DNA of 64,000 nucleotides from Oegoconia quadripuncta (lineage: Eukaryota > Arthropoda > Insecta > Lepidoptera > Autostichidae), in contig OX438745.1 in assembly GCA_949316235.1 (NCBI GenBank), positions 4,841,001 to 4,905,000 on the forward strand, in the 5' to 3' direction. Below the pieces are notes generated by a model. It was not told the origin of the DNA. It saw only the letters and a list, made by a program, of their open reading frames with translations, and searched no databases. Made by a program: the position numbers and the translations under genes. Shown piece after piece: positions 31,110-42,575 of this stretch (positions are counted from its first letter, which is position 1; each line of letters starts with the position of its first letter).

Positions 31110-31300
31110 GATTGCGGGTTCGAATCCCGCTAGGGGCATATGTTTGTGTGATGAATACGGACATGTGTACCCGAGTTATGGAAGTTTTCATTTATAATAA
31201 GTATTTATTTAAAAAAAAAATGTATTTATGTAGTATACCAACCATCTGGTATTTACATCACAAGCCTATAGTTGCTTATGTCTAAGGATATATTTTTATT
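31110..31300 (+). mobile_element. SINE-B1, 5' truncated
   Basis: Starts near the B box (CGGGTTCGAATCCCGC) and runs to AGTTGCTTATG and a TTATT tail. The A box is missing. Confidence 0.8.
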
Positions 31301-31358
31301 CATTATTTATTCTCTTTTCCTTGGAACGATAAAGTTTTTTTTAACAATAATTTGTTTT

Positions 31359-31697
31359 TCAGTCTCTCATACGGTCAAGTTCTAACTCGTTTTGCATAAG
31401 AAATGCTTCCTCGCAAAAACCACGATTCATGTAACTATTAATAGTTCTAGCTAATATTTCTGATCTCGATTCGGTATAATATCTTGATCTGCAATCTTTA
31501 GGATCGACTTTTTGCAGTGCAAAATGAGCAAATTGAATATTGTTCCATCGTGTTACCTTGAGCTTTGCTAAGCTTGGGTGATCATGTGAATAACGTGTTG
31601 TTTTACGGAGTAAAGACCTGAATACTTGGATGTATATTGATTTCATACGCTGATTTCCTCTACGAATCGATTCACACGACATATTTGTCTGGTGCAT
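31359..31697 (-). CDS. Small intact ORF, 112 aa, unrecognised
   Basis: Minus-strand frame from MHQTNMSCESIRRGNQ to QNELELDRMRD, followed by a stop and, about 30 bases on, AATAAA-type signals near 31310-31318. A second in-frame ATG gives MKSIYIQVFRSLLRKTTRYS, where VFRSLLR recalls the L-Y-R motif of mitochondrial assembly factors (LYRM family). The length (about 95-112 residues), basic N-terminal helix and charged C-terminus would also fit, but I cannot match any named member. Upstream the minus strand carries ATCGATTTATCGATCC, similar to insect DRE promoter elements. No transposon motif. Probably a single-exon host gene; an old retrocopy is the alternative. Confidence 0.55.
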   Translation of the reverse strand: MHQTNMSCESIRRGNQRMKSIYIQVFRSLLRKTTRYSHDHPSLAKLKVTRWNNIQFAHFALQKVDPKDCRSRYYTESRSEILARTINSYMNRGFCEEAFLMQNELELDRMRD

Positions 31698-31931
31698 TTC
31701 TGTTTAAAAATTTGGATCGATAAATCGATTTTCGTCGATCAACCTTCTGGCAAGCGACAAATTGACAAATTAAAAACTGAAAATGTGGTCGCCCACAAAT
31801 TACTAAATTAACAAATCGAAACACAATAAATAATGACAAAGAAATAACAGCAAAATATAGTGATAGACGAGGGTGTCTGTGAATATGTCAGATGGATGAT
31901 GAATGCGTTTAGGTGAGTAAAATAGTGCAGT

Positions 31932-32262
31932 GCCTACGTGGCTCAATGTAAACAACATAGGGTTTACGAATCGGAGGTCGCGGGTTCGATCCCCAGCGGG
32001 GACATGTTTAGTACTCGGTTTGGTTAGTGGTAGGGTATTTTAAATGTCCGCCTGGCTAGCAACCACCATCTTATCTAAATCTGCCGCCAAACAGCAATGT
32101 TAATAACATTGTTGTGTTCCGGTTGTCAGAGATAAGATATATAGCCAGTTCCCCAAATATTTAGGTTTCCGGATTAGTACGCTTCCACCTTCGGCCTCAT
32201 CTTCACTTAACATCAGGTGTGATTGAGGTCAAGTGCTAACCAGTTGTGCATAAAAAAAAAAG
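31932..32262 (+). mobile_element. SINE-A, full length
   Basis: Head GCCTACGTGGCTCAATG, B box GGGTTCGATCCCC, complete body, and poly-A after GTTGTGCAT. Confidence 0.92.
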
Positions 32263-33836
32263 TGCCAAAACGACCAATTAAATCTGAGAGGCGGTTTCGG
32301 ACAGATGCTGAAGGATATACCAGATAAATCCAATGCGACCAAGAAAGAGATACCCACCCCTCTGAATTTTGTATGATATATTATGTGCATCAGCCTCTGT
32401 ATCATAGCGTATATAGCAAATCCCAGTTCTAGCATCGCATAAACTTAAGTACTTTGCTTGGTATTAATACAAAAAAACGTTCAATCATCGATTTTTTACA
32501 TCACAATTATCTACCGGCATCATAATAGTCACTACCTATTCAATACTCGTTAAGAATACGTCAAAGGATGGTCTCAAAAAAATTGTTACTTTGACTCTTG
32601 TATCTTTACGTACATAATTATATAAGTACCTACCTACTTACAGTTGAAGAAGCGGAGTTACGTACCGACTTAAAACGTCTTCAAACTGTACGGGCAAACA
32701 AATTCACAATTTCTGTCAGTTGTCCACCATTTTCGAAAATTCTACGCGACTATTAAAGATTGCAGCTGAGTGTGTTTACGTATATAGGACAAGCATGTAC
32801 CCCACACATCGTTTTGTTACAGGGTATGCAGAATGATAAAAATTTTACCCTAATTAAATAAACAAAACAAGAAAGTCCTGGATTTGAATGTGAAAAATAA
32901 AATCGAATATTTGGGAGAGCATGTCAGCGCAACACAGGTCCATCTAGCAACGCGCCTTAGCGGTCACTGTCGAAATGGGTCGGACTGACAGAGAAGTCGC
33001 CGCTTGAGATAGAAGGGCGTAAATCACAAAATAAATTATTTTAATTAAAATAGACACTTTATTGAAAATTGAAATCGGGCAATTGTTTTACTAACTTAAG
33101 TCACATAATTGTACTTAATTTCAACAACATTATTTCAGTCATAACTGAAAAAAACAGGAATTTAAGTATTTTTAGAGACTACTTTGCAATTATTTTCTAT
33201 CGGGTGAAGTTTATGTATTCATGTTTTGGAAACAGCCATTAGGTCAGAAATACGATCAATAATAATTACTAATTTTTCAGCAATGATATGAGCTATAGGT
33301 TTTACACAAAACTAACCTCATTGGGTTAAATTTAGAAGTTTCAGGCTCTTAAATGAGAAAAAATACGACTACGAAATAATAATTTACTGTTATATCAATG
33401 TGCGAGCATTGCTGTTTAGAATATTTCTGATTACATCGCAAAGCTGAGGAAACCTTACAATTTACTGCCCGGCACTGAATTTCTGCCCGAATGGAGGTAC
33501 GCCTCTGAGGACAAGAGATCATATTAGATATGTCCGACTTCGACAAACAGGTCTGCGCAACGTTTTTTCATCCAAAATACCAGTGCTTCAATCTGTGTTA
33601 CCAGTGCATGGTACTGAAACGTGATCTCACACTAAAAGGTCACGAAACGAACTGTGGACAATGGGGTACGAAGAAATCCGTACACGCTTAAAAATAGTTT
33701 AAAAATGTCTATTTTAAGTGGACCCTGTGTACTGTAACATGGGTATCAATGACAAGGCTGTGTTGCACATTTTAACTATGTTTATTATTTGTTTTAACAC
33801 GAATCACATAGTTTATTATGGTTTGGTTTAGTTAGG
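32263..33836. other. No recognised gene
   Basis: A 1.6-kb stretch with open frames at 32229-32435 and 33349-33546 (minus) that show no motif. 32930-33020 is GC-richer (AGCAACGCGCCTTAGCGG) and could be regulatory or an exon, but nothing supports either. Confidence 0.5.
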
Positions 33837-34098
33837 ACGACCTGTTTGGTGTAGTGGTTAGAAACTCTGACTGATGTACCAAAAGGTGCGGGTTCAAATC
33901 CCGCTAGGGGCATATGTTTGTATGATGAATATAGACATGTGTTCCCGAGTTATGGATGTTTTTCATTTATATATTTGTGTAGGTAGTATATCAACCATCT
34001 GGTTTCCACAACACAAGCCTATAGTTGCTTAATGTAGAACTAGATGGCGTTGTGTGTATGTCAAAGGATATTTATTTATTATTTATTATTATTATTAT
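33837..34098 (+). mobile_element. SINE-B1, full length
   Basis: Head ACGACCTGTTTGGTGTAGTG, B box GGGTTCAAATCCCGC, body, TTATTATT tail. Confidence 0.9.
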
Positions 34099-34683
34099 AA
34101 AATTTGTCCATAGGAAACGGCTCTGGAGCAACGACGGTCCAAGCTCTCTCGAATGAATTTCTATTCCACATTTTAATGCATTTCTTATTTAAACAACGCG
34201 CCTTATTTTTTCTATAATGCGATATCTCTAATGAGATCAAGGCGTTTCAACATCAATTGTTTAATAGCTAATTTAACTCCACTATCCAGTAGCAATGTTA
34301 ACATTTATAGCATTGTTTGTTAATTAGTATACTTATTTGCATAAAACATTGTTAGAGACCAGTGTTTACAAATAAATCAACGTATAATTAAAACAGGTGT
34401 AATCATTTGGTTGTGTTCCAGTTTAGAAATGACTATTTAAGTATTTATAAAGCGATTTTTTTGATTTAGCCAATGAGGACGCCAGTGGACCGTAGATGCT
34501 CTATTTAGCCCGTGGATAGCGCGACGATTTTTTAAAGACCTATCGTCGCGCTTATTTGAGGTCTGTGGTGACAAAAGAGGAGGCGTCTGCCTCGGGCAGC
34601 GTATTAGCAGGCTTTTTGGCGGGATCTCGGCGAGTGAAGTTGCGATTTTCTTTATAATTCTTATAATTTGTGCATTCTGACTT
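34099..34683. other. No recognised gene; possible promoter region
   Basis: 34480-34640 is richer in GC and CpG than its flanks (GATAGCGCGACG, GCGCTTATTTG) and contains an inverted pair around GCGACGAT / ATCGTCGC at 34521-34552. It could be the promoter of the small frame that follows. Confidence 0.4.
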
Positions 34684-34696
34684 TTGAAGCTTAATA

Positions 34697-34955
34697 ATGG
34701 CAGAATATTGTGCAGCAAACGTACTAACGTTTACACCATCACTAGATGGTGTACTAGTGAAGGGGAGTGTAAATTAAAGTGCGTAACGAAGCTTTCGGGT
34801 TCCCACAAGAAGCCGTCAAAATCTTTTGTAAAGCATTCTGCAACTTTACTGAAGAATGACTTGACCGTGACTAAACTCTGTATACGCCAAGTATACGACG
34901 AATTACTTGTTTTGACTGAGACTGACTTATAAACTGAACAAATAAGAGAAATAAA
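34697..34955 (+). pseudogene. Small gene or relic, frame-broken, unrecognised
   Basis: ATG at 34697 opens MAEYCAANVLTFTPSLDGVL and stops after 26 codons. An overlapping frame continues LKCVTKLSGSHKKPSKSFVK to LCIRQVYDELLVLTETDL and a stop at 34932, then AATAAA at about 34950. Together they look like one short protein broken by a single-base shift, or two exons of something else. I do not recognise it. Confidence 0.35.
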
Positions 34956-34959
34956 ATTT

Positions 34960-35788
34960 TTCACTCGAAATTGGCAGTAATATCCCTCGACAGTGAGGTT
35001 GACTGGTTGCCATCCTCAAAAATAAGAAGAAGAAGAATGAGATAATGCTGCCAGTGTTTTGAGCACCCTTCCAACGGTGCGTATCTTGAACACGTTTCCA
35101 CCTAATCCTGGAGAAAACGTGTTTCAGTCTGTTTCCGTGCTTTCGTATCCTCTTTTAATTTTATTTTTTTACTGCCTTTGTAATTAGCACTTTTTTTAAT
35201 GTGCAATTAAATCATATATCTTGTTAAGTTAATTAAAATTTTCTTCGTGTGAATTTACGTAAACACATATAGCAAGACGACCGTAATATATTGTTGTTAG
35301 ACCTTAGCATACTAAAAATACGACATAATATTTTTGATGAGGTTAAGAGTGTCACAGTCATAAAAACTGACTAGCTTGTTAGCACTAAAATTACATTGTG
35401 TTTTTTATTTATTATTATAAATTATTACAAAATAGTTATAACTACTACTACCTACCCATTGTTGATAAAAAACTACCTGCATGGATACATGGAAGACAAA
35501 AGTGCTTTTTTGTACTGTAGACGTCATACTGATATGACGTCATCTTCAATACAAAAAACCACTTCGCCATGTAGGTATACTTTACATGCGATCTTCTTCG
35601 TAAGAAAAAATTCATTTACTTGTTTCATAATAACTGCAAATTGAAAATTTGGAGACCTCAAAAAACTAATATCATCTACCGAGTACACCAACCAACAATA
35701 TTTTGGTTTGAATTGATTTGATTTGAATATTAAAAGCTAAACATATACATAACATTTTTTATTTAACACTTTATTGTATATAAGTATA
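34960..35788. other. No recognised gene
   Basis: AT-rich with no motif; the frame at 35396-35644 is low-complexity at its start. Confidence 0.5.
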
Positions 35789-36088
35789 CAAACCGCCTAC
35801 GTGGGTCAATGTAAACAACATTGGGTTTACGATTCGGAGGTTGCGGATTCGATCCCCAGCGGGGTACATGTTTAAGTACTCTGTTTGGTTGGTGGTAGGG
35901 CATTTTAAATATCCGCCTGGCTAGCTACCACCATCTTATCTAAATCTGCCGCCAAGCAGCAATGTTAATATAGCATTGTTGTGTTCCGGTTGTCAGAGAT
36001 AAGATAGCCAGTCCCCCAAATGTGTTGGGGTTTCCGGGTCAGTACGCTTGTGATTGAAGCCAAGTACCAACCCGTTGTGCAAAAAAAC
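35789..36088 (+). mobile_element. SINE-A, internally shortened
   Basis: Head ACCGCCTACGTGGGTCAATG, B box with GGATTCGATCCCC; the body lacks the CCACCTTCGACCTCATCTTC block near 36045. Confidence 0.88.
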
Positions 36089-37260
36089 ATACATTGAACA
36101 AACGTCGGACAGAAATTACAATACACAAAAGACGAGCTTATCTCTGTAAGAGATTACCTCCAGGAAACCCTCGGAAGAAAAACCAATTCAAAGTTTTTTA
36201 TTGTAGACAAAGAGCGATACTTACAAATATAGAACAATACATAATTTTTTTTAGGCCTAATTATTCAAGATTACATCTCCAATATACCTGTATAAGATAG
36301 CAATTATATAAGTCGGTTCTGAATTATGTCTAACTAAGCTAATTGTTTACCATATTTTCTCTGGGCTATTAGTACAATTGTTAAGATTAAAGACTTTTAC
36401 CGGAAGGTAAGTTAGTACTGTATTAATTCTGTACCAGAAGGGTATTTTTCATACTTATATTATAAACAAGTAGGAGAGAATAAGTTATAAACATCTCATC
36501 ATTATTTTACAATGCAGAGGATACTGCAGAGGTTGTACACGGTACTGGCCGCATTACCACAATTTCTGGTAGAATAAACATTATTCGAATATAAGAATCA
36601 GAAAATAAAATCCGTCAGTAATGGTGGCGGGTACTCCGCTAGGTCACAGATTACTAATAAGTTATGGCTTAGGTGCAGTCTGTGGGCTGTCGCATAACCA
36701 TACTGTTTGTTTTATCTAAATAGTTTGAGCCCATAAGGGACCTGGTGAACTATATTCACATAACATAAAACAATGTAAAAATGCATTAAAGAAGTACTTT
36801 ATAGATGGAACTATGTAGGAAGTGCCCTTCCAACAAATTTTATTTCGATAGAGAGACACGTCTACTTGCTTTCTCATATCTTTTTATGTATCTACATATT
36901 TAAGTTACGTTACATATCTTTTGTAATAATTAATAACGTGGCGGGTCAGTGACCTCATTCGCACTACACACAAACCTTTACAGGTTTTCGTAGGCGTCAT
37001 ATAATGAAGATTGTTCAAATAATATTCTATGGATAAGTAAACCAAAAAAAAAAACCTAGTATATCATCTGGTAGAGCAGCAGCGATAATTTCTGATGTAA
37101 TACCTACAACAAAAGCGCTAACCCACGTGACAAATACAAGTAGGTCATCCTATATTTCAATAAAATTTTGATAATTTTCTTTGAAATACCGACTCTGTTA
37201 TTTGTTCTCTGAAGGGGGACCATCAAGTAACCCTAATGAACAATTGAAGATATCATCATC
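36089..37260. other. No recognised gene
   Basis: A 1.2-kb AT-rich stretch. 36600-36720 has higher GC but only short frames without motifs. Confidence 0.5.
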
Positions 37261-37898
37261 ATCATCGTCTCAGCCCGTAAACATCCCACTGCAGGGATAT
37301 GGGCCTTAATTCCTTCGTATATGTGGGAGTATGGGCCATAGTCCATGCTGGCCCAATGCAGGTTAGGGACTTCACATGCCTTTGAATTTTTATTTCTTTA
37401 ACCACCTCCTTGGCTCAATGTAAACAACATTGGGTTTACGTTTCGGAGGTCGCGGGTTCGATCCCCAGCGGGATACATATTTAGTACTCGGTTTGGAGGG
37501 TGGTAGGGAGGACATATTAAATGTCCGCCAGGCTAGCTACTACCATCTTATCTAAATCTTGCCGCCAAACAGCAATGTTAATAGCATTGTTGTGTTCCGG
37601 TTGTTAGAGATAAGATAGCCAGTCCCCCAAATAAGATGGGGTTTCCGGCTCAGTACGCTACCATCTTCGGCCTCGTCTTCACTTAACATCAGGTGTGATT
37701 GAGGTCAAGTGCTAACCCGTTGTGTATAATAAAAAAAAAACGATTTCCTTATGATGTTTTCCTTCACCGTTTAAGAGCAGTCGGATAAATGCACATTAGT
37801 AATTAAATTAAAAACTCATTGGTACATCGCCTGCCTGGGAATCCAATCCGGACCTCCCAAATTGGGAGGAGAAATTAACCACTGAACCACCGACGCTC
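37261..37898 (-). mobile_element. SINE-C with a nested SINE-A
   Basis: The 3' part is 37261-37398 (CAGCCCGTAAACATCCCACT) and the 5' part about 37742-37898, ending ACTGAACCACCGACGCTC. The SINE-A between them is on the opposite strand. Confidence 0.85.
37399..37741 (+). mobile_element. SINE-A nested in SINE-C
   Basis: Complete: ACCACCTCCTTGGCTCAATG head, B box GGGTTCGATCCCC, tail of ten A residues. The GGGCATGCA segment of the host SINE-C is missing at the junction. Confidence 0.9.
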
Positions 37899-38433
37899 TT
37901 AATAAAGATATAATCAACAATTAATATATTCTCACATCAAGGGCCTAACGTTGTTTATATAACCCTCCAAAAGAATCATTATACGACTCACATCCTTTCT
38001 GCCTTTCCGACCGATGACCATGACGCAAGTAAATATGCACTTTACATAAGTACCAACCTAATACCTACATAAGTAAATAACGTTATTAGCACTTTACTGG
38101 GAACAAGTTAAAAGGCTCATCTGCTTATAATTCTCTAGGTTACTCTAAAGAATTTTCCTTGTACTTCTTCATATATTTTATTTAAATACCCCTATATATA
38201 GCCTATAAACATTGTTAAAAAGAGTATAACAGAAAGAAATGATTGGCGACATATTACTATTATAGCCTCTTCAATATTTTGCCCTTTTCTTATAATTTGC
38301 TGTTTATAGTAAAAGGTTTACTACAACTGCTTCTTTGATTACACAATTTTTAACTTAAAAAAAACTAACAATATTTTCAAGCACCCTTTTCTTACATTTT
38401 GATGTTTATTTAAGGTTTACTACAACTGCTTCT
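37899..38433. other. No recognised gene; short internal duplication
   Basis: AAGGTTTACTACAACTGCTTCTTTG occurs at about 38311 and again at about 38411, a direct duplication with a 100-base period. Confidence 0.5.
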
Positions 38434-38499
38434 TTGTTTACACAATGTTTAACTTTAAAAAAAAAAGTATCAAGCCTACTGTATGTACTAGGTAGTATA

Positions 38500-38610
38500 T
38501 TTACTGGAGCATCCGTTCGTGCGATTTACCAATTGAGATCTGCAGTGTCACTTAGAGATAAGTTTAAAGAGTTTATTATTCTAACCTTCCCTTCACAGTT
38601 CATTCTTGAA
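38500..38610 (+). pseudogene. LINE RT fragment, 'KRA+RAIY' family
   Basis: The frame contains SVRAIYQLRSAVSLRDKFKE followed by a region like ILTFPSQFILE, matching the 21641-22093 LINE (RAIRAIYKLGPRVSLRDNF). No catalytic region. Confidence 0.6.
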
Positions 38611-38997
38611 AAGGAGAAAGCCCATATGTCTATGAAGCTCCGTTGGGCTGCGTATGATTTTGTATGATAGCTAAATTAAGACACAAAAGCGGAACGGTAT
38701 TATACTGTCTAAAGAAATCAAAATGATCCATTTATTTTGTGGAGTTTGCTACAAACTGACATGTTCAGTTTAGAGGTTAGGCGCCCCATTTTATATCGCT
38801 TAATGCAGGTATGCAAGAGGACGGAACGAGATGCGTGGCGAGCATGAAACGGTGATGTAGATCACGCACCACCCGACTTGCAAGGCTGTCTAAATTGTTG
38901 TAACTAGAAGTTACTTGTATTTATTTAAGCAAAGTTCTATTGGGTTTCTGTTAATATTCAAAATTTTCCTTTCAATTTTAAAGATACCTACTACAAA

Positions 38998-39092
38998 ACA
39001 GAAACTTGTTAAGAAAGCATATCATAAAATATCAGACTAGTTAGATAATAATCATCCCTGGGCATAACCAGCTCGTTCACATGCAAGGCTTT
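38998..39092 (+). pseudogene. LINE C-terminal fragment
   Basis: Reads KLVKKAYHKISD, stop, LDNNHPWA; same family as 3670-4110. GAGCTGG-type 3' UTR bases follow. Confidence 0.55.
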
Positions 39093-39123
39093 TTTTTCTG
39101 TCCCATATTTGTTCAATGTATGT

Positions 39124-39342
39124 TTTTTTTTATGCACAACGGGTTGGTACTTGATCTCAATCACACCTGATGTTAAGTGAAGATGAGGTCGAGGTGGAAG
39201 CGTACTGACCCGGAAACCCCAACACATTTGGAGGACTGGCTATCTTATCTCTGACAACCGGAACACATATTTAGATAAGATGGTGGTATGTGTTCCCAAG
39301 CCAGGCGGACATTTAAAATGCCCTACCACCAACCATATTTCA
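39124..39342 (-). mobile_element. SINE-A with internal deletion
   Basis: Poly-T at 39124, body to GACAACCGGAACACA, then a jump to TTTAGATAAGATGGTGG. A detached head (CCATTGAGCTATGGAGGCG) is at 39440-39459, possibly from the same copy. Confidence 0.8.
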
Positions 39343-39479
39343 CAATCAATAATGAAATATAAAAACCTTTTGTAATCTGTGCCTCTGTTTGTCTGTGCCT
39401 GTGTGTTAAAACATTATAACGCCAAAACGTTTCGTAAACCCCATTGAGCTATGGAGGCGTTTAAGAAGTTAAAGGTTAA

Positions 39480-40021
39480 AGGCCGCTATACACATTCGGG
39501 CAAGATATTGGGCCGGCATAGTGGGCCAACGTGTAGAGGTCTACTTGGTGGTATGTTGGTTGTTGGCAACAATCCTGGCCTGCGACAACCCTGGCCGGCC
39601 AACCGAATTGTGTTGGTTTTTCGTTCAAGCATGAAAGATCCTGCCACGCTCCGCAAACAATGTTCACAGGGTGGCGTCCTACCTCGCTCTATTCCGATGA
39701 ATAGTCACCATCCACCATCATCTTTTGCGCTATTTCTTTTTAGCTATCTACTTTTCTACATATTTAGGTAATAATTTAACTGTAATTAATGATCATATAG
39801 TATATTTTTTAAGTGGATGAATAAATATCTTTTTATTTATTTATTTATTTATTATAATAATTAAACGTACTGTATAAATAAATTATAAAAGATTCCACAT
39901 TCATCTTTATCAAAGTGCCAATGCAGAATTATCAGTACGCCAATATAAACAGCGACCTTGGGATGCGATATTTTGGCCCAACATGCTGGCCTAGCACCAG
40001 GGCCCAATGTGTAAAGCGGTC
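39480..40021. mobile_element. TTAA-flanked inverted-repeat element
   Basis: TTAA at 39476-39479 and 40022-40025 brackets ends AGGCCGCTATACACATTCGG and, inverted, GACCGCTTTACACATTGGGC. Both TTAA and the inverted ends fit a piggyBac-type non-autonomous element. The GGCC-rich subterminal parts also pair. No transposase frame. Confidence 0.6.
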
Positions 40022-40025
40022 TTAA

Positions 40026-40337
40026 GGTGAACCGTGGATATTGTTTCAAATGTTAAACTTTTAATGTTAACCACCCCATTTGGGATAAAGATCGTGAGGA
40101 TATCGTATATATGTATGAGTAATAACACGCACTAAAAAACATACCTTATATAGCTACGTGTGTTGCCAGTATGTATCAGAATAATAAGGAAACAAGCAAT
40201 TTGAGTGAGCCAAAGTACTTAATTTCAATAATTTAACACCGTAATTATACAAAAAAATAATCAGATTTTTTTACAAAGTTTTTACAATATTTTGTCAGAT
40301 TATTTAATGCAAATGGGTAAAACTGAAATTCAAGGGG
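40026..40337. other. No recognised gene
   Basis: AT-rich; nothing assigned. Confidence 0.5.
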
Positions 40338-40686
40338 AAATTTTACAAGACCATCATAAGACCTGTCACCTTGTATGGATCTGAGTGTTGGGCAATGAAA
40401 GAAACGGAAGAAAGTAGAATGCATGTGGCAGAGATGAGAATGCTAAGATGGGTGTGTGGTGTGACTAGAATGGATAAGATCAGGAATGAATGTATCAGAG
40501 GAATTCTGAAAGTGACACCAAAACTTGAGGAGTAAGAGGTTAGCATGGTTTGGGGACATTATGAGGAGGGATGAAAGGCACCTAACGACAAGAGTGTTAA
40601 ATATGACTGTGGAGGGATACAGAGATAGAGGAAGACAGGAAAAGGTGTGGCTAGACTGTGAGGAAGGAAGAAAGGTGAAGGAATGA
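40338..40686 (+). pseudogene. RTE-like LINE C-terminus, frameshifted
   Basis: First frame: KFYKTIIRPVTLYGSECWAM, then AEMRMLRWVCGVTRMDKIRN, ending in TPKLEE and a stop at about 40533. The protein continues in another frame: RSKRLAWFGDIMRRDERHLT, then GRQEKVWLDCEE and a stop. LYGSE.W, RML+W..G and RLAWFG...RR are classic insect RTE/R4 C-terminal blocks. A single shift near 40525 breaks it. Confidence 0.8.
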
Positions 40687-40717
40687 TGTGTGAAAGGGAT
40701 GAGTACGAAGATGAGTA

Positions 40718-40935
40718 CACAAACATTGGTTTCGGGTTCGAATCCCGCGAGGGGTAAATGTTTGTGTGATGAATACGAACATTTATTTCCGAGTCTTGGA
40801 TGTATATATAAATATTTATGTATGTTTATCCGTTATCTAGTATACATAGCACAAGCTTTGCTTAGTTTGGGGCTGGATGATTGGTGTCCGAAATATTTAT
40901 TATTATATTATTATTATTATTATTATTATTATCTT
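40718..40935 (+). mobile_element. SINE-B2, 5' truncated
   Basis: Begins near the B box (GGGTTCGAATCCCGCGAG), continues to GGGGCTGGATGATTGG, and ends in about ten TTA units. Confidence 0.85.
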
Positions 40936-41318
40936 ATTCTCTTTTAGAGCACCTTAAAGGGAGTGTTTCAGTAGTGTGGGCCTATCCGGCAACACACTAA
41001 CCTACTATGGCAGGTTTAGATGACGCCGAACGATTGCTGTTGTGCGGAGAATAACAGCTTTCTGCATCTTATTCCGCAGAGTCGTCGGAAGGTCCAGCTT
41101 AAGTAGACCCTCCGACAGACCCTTTGCAATAACACCAGTGCTGGAAAGAATGAGGGGCACCACCGTTACCTCCCTCTGCTGCCAGACTTGCCGAATCTCC
41201 TCGGCAAGCTGCTCGTATTTCTTCAGCTTTTCCTCGGTATACCCCTTGATGTTGTGTGTGTTGGGTATACCGATGTCTAGCAGCCACGTGGAGCTCCTCG
41301 CCTTATCCACCGCCTTAT
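40936..41318 (-). pseudogene. LINE C-terminal fragment, tandem copy 1
   Basis: The minus frame 41310-41005 reads MDKARSSTWLLDIGIPNTHN, EEKLKKYEQLAEEIRQVWQQ, then VTVVPLILSSTGVIAKGLSE to VRRHLNLP. A similar 'pa+..N...KE.EK..KY..L..E+.++W' end occurs in non-LTR RT proteins of the R4/Dong or related type. The 5' end stops at CCACCGCC, and the TTA tract at the left may be its tail or that of the SINE. Confidence 0.7.
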
Positions 41319-41330
41319 TATTATTATCTT

Positions 41331-41713
41331 CTTCTCTTTTAGAGCACCTTAAAGGGAGTGTTTCAGTAGTGTGGGCCTATCCGGCAACACACTAACCTAC
41401 TATGGCAGGTTTAGATGACGCCGAACGATTGCTGTTGTGCGGAGAATAACAGCTTTCTGCATCTTATTCCGCAGAGTCGTCGGAAGGTCCAGCTTAAGTA
41501 GACCCTCCGACAGACCCTTTGGAATAACACCAGTGCTGGAAAGAATGAGGGGCACCACCGTTACCTCCCTCTGCTGCCAGACTTGCCGAATCTCCTCGGC
41601 AAGCTGCTCGTATTTCTTCAGCTTTTCCTCGGTATACCCCTTGATGTTGTGTGTGATGGGTATACCGATGTCTAGCAGCCACGTGGAGCTCCTCGCCTTA
41701 TCCACCGCCTTAT
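41331..41713 (-). pseudogene. LINE C-terminal fragment, tandem copy 2
   Basis: Same as copy 1 at an offset of exactly 395 bases, with only a handful of differences (IAKG/IPKG, NTHN/ITHN). The shared 5' break point argues for tandem duplication instead of two independent insertions. Confidence 0.75.
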
Positions 41714-41928
41714 TATTATTATTATTTCTATCTTCAATTTCTTTTCCTCAGCATGAGCTGGTATTATCATACCATTTAAGGGCATTAACCAAGTAAATGG
41801 TATTATTATTATTATTATGATCTGATCGAAGAGAGTGAAAGAATTAGACATGTTGTACCGACCCCACTTAGAGTGGGATAAGGCCCGGAAAACGGGTAGC
41901 AAAACAACATGACGAATTGTCTGTGTAG
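41714..41928 (+). repeat. TTA tracts and LINE-like tail
   Basis: TTATTATT and ATTATTATT runs flank 41753-41800. A block with CCCACTTAGAGTGGGATAAGG, itself a small hairpin, follows at 41857-41882. Confidence 0.4.
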
Positions 41929-42256
41929 TTTAAGGTGGCTCAATATAAACAACATTGGGCTTGCGATTCGGCGGTCGCGGGTTCGATCCCCTGCGGGGTA
42001 CAGGTTTTAGTACTCGGTTTGGTGGGTGGTAGGGCATTTTAAATGTTCGCCTGGCTAGCTACCACCATCTTATCTAATTCTGCCGTCAAGCAGCAATGTT
42101 TATAGCATTGTTGTGTTCCAGTTGTCAGAGATAAGATAGCCAGTCCTCCCAATGTGTTGGGGTTTCCAGGTTAGTACGCTTCCACCTTCGACCTCATCTT
42201 CACTTAACATCAGGTGTGATTGATTTCAAGTACCAATCCGTTGTGCATAAAAAAAA
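41929..42256 (+). mobile_element. SINE-A, nearly full length
   Basis: Head AAGGTGGCTCAATATAAAC, B box GGGTTCGATCCCC; poly-A after CCGTTGTGCAT. Confidence 0.9.
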
Positions 42257-42379
42257 GGTAAAGGCGTGCGTAGAGCGGAATATTGTGAGTCCCTGCATAG
42301 CGCCACGTGTCGATTCTTCTTAATTAAAAAGAAGAAAAAAGGGATATTTATTTAGACTTGTATAAAAGTAGGTAGTTAA

Positions 42380-42575
42380 ACTTCAAGCATTTCTTTCAAC
42401 GTAAGATGCATGATATTATCATTTGTTGAATGTCAATTTGAATATACTGGAAGTAATAATAGGCCTTATTATATTTATCCGTCCGGCTGTATATCCAAGC
42501 TACTACCATTTCGGAAAGGGTAAATCTGTGGTAAAAGAAGCTGCGGAAGAAACCCAAAGGATCATTGTTTTTTTT
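42380..42575 (+). repeat. LINE 3' UTR-like repeat
   Basis: CATTTCGGAAAGGGTAAATC and AAAAGAAGCTGCGGAAGAAA match the minus-strand copy at 17620-17800 (shared order, moderate divergence). Confidence 0.55.

Noticed and set aside
41005..41705. Two paralogous host genes of 101 codons
   Set aside because: Their sequence is the C-terminal end of a non-LTR retrotransposon and the two copies are a 395-bp tandem duplication.
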